DNA of 64,000 bases, taken from the NCBI RefSeq assembly GCF_000379465.1, contig NZ_KB905447.1, positions 124,001-188,000 on the forward strand, written 5' to 3'. The notes under the pieces were generated by a model. That model ran no database searches, was not told the DNA's origin, and saw only the letters and a list, made by a program, of their open reading frames with translations. This DNA is from Sciscionella marina DSM 45152 (GTDB lineage Bacteria; Actinomycetota; Actinomycetes; Mycobacteriales; Pseudonocardiaceae). Positions 63,301 to 64,000 of the stretch are shown one piece after another. Made by a program: the position numbers and the translations under genes. Positions within the stretch are counted from its first letter, which is position 1. Each line of letters begins with the position of its first letter.

Positions 63301-63660
63301 CACGGCCAAGCCAGGATGCGGGCCAGGGAAAGCATGGTGATCAGCGAGGATTTCGGTTACCTGGTGTTGCACGGCCGGGCGGAGCTCGCCCTGGCACGGG
63401 CCGAGCTTTCCGCGGATGCCGAGCGCACGGCAGTCGAGCACGCCGAGCGCGCGGTGACGGTGTTCGCCCGTACCGGCGCGCTGGTCGAGCACGCGCGCGG
63501 CCTCATCGTGCTCGGCACCGCGAAGCGTGCGCTGGGAGCCGGGCAGGAGGCGCGGGACTCCTGGCAGCAGGCCCTTCGATGCTTGGCGGACACGGATTTA
63601 CCGGAGGATGCCGAGCTGGTTGTCTCGCTTCATTCGCTCCTGGACACCGATTCGGCTTGA
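60394..63660 (+). CDS. AfsR-type SARP regulator (winged helix, BTAD, NB-ARC ATPase, TPR)
   Basis: The 1088-residue protein has the four-part AfsR layout. It begins with an OmpR-like winged-helix domain (VEFRILGDLEVSFDG...RLADLTERLW) in residues 3-95 and a bacterial transcriptional activator domain (ADLARFRSAV-type) to about 245. An NB-ARC ATPase follows, with Walker A GQPGIGKT at 299-306, VLVVLDNAAD (Walker B) and LPLAIRIAAANL (GLPL-like). C-terminal TPR repeats run from about residue 640. SARPs activate secondary-metabolite genes, and the ATPase/TPR part gates DNA binding by ATP or ligand. The ATG follows GGGAGTGGGACG. No biosynthetic cluster is visible to its left; the right flank is cut off. 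Confidence 0.93.
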   Translation: MAGVEFRILGDLEVSFDGEPAAFGGPKLRILLATLLLEWNRTVRLADLTERLWHPESHGSARTTVQTYVQRLRRLLDTPERLVTVGNGYRILAEQYELDLARFRSAVARTQQLSVPAEKAELLREALSQWHGRPLANIHSEVIQTVDVPRLEEEWLDTAQQRFDLELQLGRHLDVVRELPALAGAHPTREDLHGQWMLALYRSGRQAEALGVFHQIRNVLAEQLGIDPNKDLQRLYQRILNEDPGIDRPVAHETILAPSIAVPRELPADIGDFVGREDVEARLVGALRSGPRSMFAISGQPGIGKTAFAVHIAHEVGKHFPDGQLYADLEGYSATQPVTAVQVLARFVVALGVSAHQVPVGREELIALYRTLLADRRVLVVLDNAADPAQVRPLLPTAGGSAAIVTSRNQLRGLTALQGVHAVHLEVLSAEQGLTLLSGILGEQRVRAELDEAAELVELCGFLPLAIRIAAANLYSRAYESIHAYIRELNGPGRLASFDIEGDEEATLRAAFDLSYSHLAPRAARVFRLLGALPGQDFTIEMAAAFLGSSFPDTARLLDHLAAASLVSHHSSGRLWMHDLIRLYAIERCEQEEPTAELSEARGRIVDFYFRKASAAAELTNPMRARLPPSPDEIRPETEFADASEATRWFDAECPNLIATIREVRDTAHREQVVRLAEAIRPHLFTNGRHLPEALVAYRALLQSAIESDDVHTEAAMHHAIGALLERSLEHAPAIHHFTRELRAHRISGSVPSQARALISLGNVLYMAGELEKASARLGEGIQLAGQVGEEPLVSFGKLNQAAVESRRGRLYEAEQVAREAIAINEHSTARATADDPRRILGETLVQRGAYREATRELRLALESLRATLSPYCQAVTQSQLAVAHDAIGDVAIAQRYAQDAFETAREQGALDEEAEVMVALVSVDPDMAWRARHDALERAVQLCHRVDHRYMEATALCELAELYVELREHGQARMRARESMVISEDFGYLVLHGRAELALARAELSADAERTAVEHAERAVTVFARTGALVEHARGLIVLGTAKRALGAGQEARDSWQQALRCLADTDLPEDAELVVSLHSLLDTDSA

Positions 63661-63791
63661 TCGTGCGGTTCCATCCCGAAATGTACGGCCGTTCCCGGGC
63701 GGGCGTACAGCAGCTGGTCCGAGGGAACACTGGCGAGTTCTTCGTCGCTGGTGAAGGTGCGGTATCCGGCGAAAAGATCGTGCAGTTCCAT
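63630..63791 (-). CDS. Small 53-residue peptide gene convergent with the SARP gene
   Basis: On the minus strand an ATG at 63791 follows GGAG at 7 bases spacing and opens a 53-codon frame ending inside the last 31 bases of the SARP gene. The peptide has no cysteine. It begins MELHDLFAGYRTF, contains an acidic middle (TSDEELASV), a Tyr/Gly stretch (LLYARPGTAVHFG), and an acidic tail. The composition is unlike a random shadow frame, and it fills the otherwise empty 190 bases between the SARP and MFS genes. I do not recognise it. A RiPP-type precursor or signalling peptide is possible; confirmation needs homologues. Confidence 0.45.
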   Translation of the reverse strand: MELHDLFAGYRTFTSDEELASVPSDQLLYARPGTAVHFGMEPHDQAESVSRSE

Positions 63792-63850
63792 GGTGGGCTC
63801 CGTCCGACGCGAACAGATTCCATCGTGTCATGTTCGGGCGGCAAGACCAA

Positions 63851-64000
63851 TCAGCTTTCCGTGAGCTGAGCTTCGCGCGGTGTGCCGCCGAGCTGCCGAA
63901 CGGCCGGGAGCGCCAGCATGCCCAGGCAGGAGATCCCGACCAGGACGGCGGCGCCGATGAGCGTGGTGCGGGTACCGACTCCGGCGGCGATGGGACCGGC
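63851..64000 (-). CDS. MFS transporter, C-terminal end (cut by window edge)
   Basis: The last 50 codons of a minus-strand gene are present, ending with TGA at 63851-63853. The translated end (GPIAAGVGTRTTLIGAAVLVG, then GMLALPAVRQL and a hydrophilic tail) is one amphipathic loop plus a final membrane helix, typical of the last transmembrane segment of a major-facilitator drug or metabolite exporter. The family assignment from such a short piece is tentative. It runs toward the peptide gene and may share its promoter to the right. Confidence 0.6.
   Translation of the reverse strand, partial: AGPIAAGVGTRTTLIGAAVLVGISCLGMLALPAVRQLGGTPREAQLTES

Overview
The window is a stretch of actinobacterial chromosome with very high GC, strong GC bias at third codon positions, many GTG starts and many 1 to 4 base gene overlaps. 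BldD, mIHF, PafBC, HelY, an Eis-like acetyltransferase and an AfsR/SARP regulator, together with gene order shared with mycobacteria and streptomycetes, point to the Pseudonocardiales (Amycolatopsis/Saccharopolyspora-like). The genus cannot be fixed from the sequence alone. I see no insertion sequence, prophage, CRISPR array, rRNA or tRNA. The window is mostly core genome with short accessory inserts.

Layout. 0-4.5 kb: a partial membrane glycosyltransferase, a small membrane protein with an OPT-family transporter, and two small membrane-associated proteins. 4.6-9.8 kb: alaS-ruvX-mltG-aroE. 9.7-14.7 kb: two accessory inserts flanking a prepilin peptidase. The first holds TetR, a DDN-like protein and GrpB; the second holds an HTH regulator, a Clp-N-domain protein and a TetX-like monooxygenase. 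14.8-18.1 kb: the overlapping shikimate operon aroC-aroK-aroB-aroQ. 18.1-20.1 kb: a lipoprotein and a membrane protein. 20.2-21.3 kb: efp-nusB, closed by two hairpins. 21.3-30.6 kb: bldD, divergent from the pyrimidine operon pyrR-pyrB-pyrC-PH protein-carA-carB-pyrF. 30.9-38.3 kb: mihF-gmk-rpoZ-coaBC-metK, a secreted S33-type peptidase, then priA. 38.3-42.4 kb: an EEP-family hydrolase, an acyl-CoA ligase and a permease. 42.5-47.8 kb: def-fmt-rsmB followed by a translationally coupled permease and asparaginase. 48-49.9 kb: a GNAT protein and a DUF1684 protein. 49.9-57.1 kb: pafB-pafC-small membrane protein-tatA-tatC-helY-DUF4333 protein. 57.2-64 kb: an Eis-like acetyltransferase, an Asp/Glu racemase, a decayed-looking gap, a GGDEF diguanylate cyclase, a 1088-residue SARP regulator, a 53-codon peptide gene, and the end of an MFS transporter.

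How the parts connect. The aro cluster plus aroE supplies most of the chorismate pathway. The pyr operon encodes UMP synthesis from bicarbonate and glutamine except dihydroorotate dehydrogenase and orotate phosphoribosyltransferase, and carries a PyrR-binding-type RNA loop at the pyrR ribosome site. BldD keeps both c-di-GMP-binding motifs, and a GGDEF enzyme with an intact active site lies 38 kb away, so both sides of the c-di-GMP developmental switch appear in the window. The best places to look for new biology are the SARP/peptide/MFS edge, the HTH/Clp-N pair with its phased repeats, and the TetR site with twin operators.
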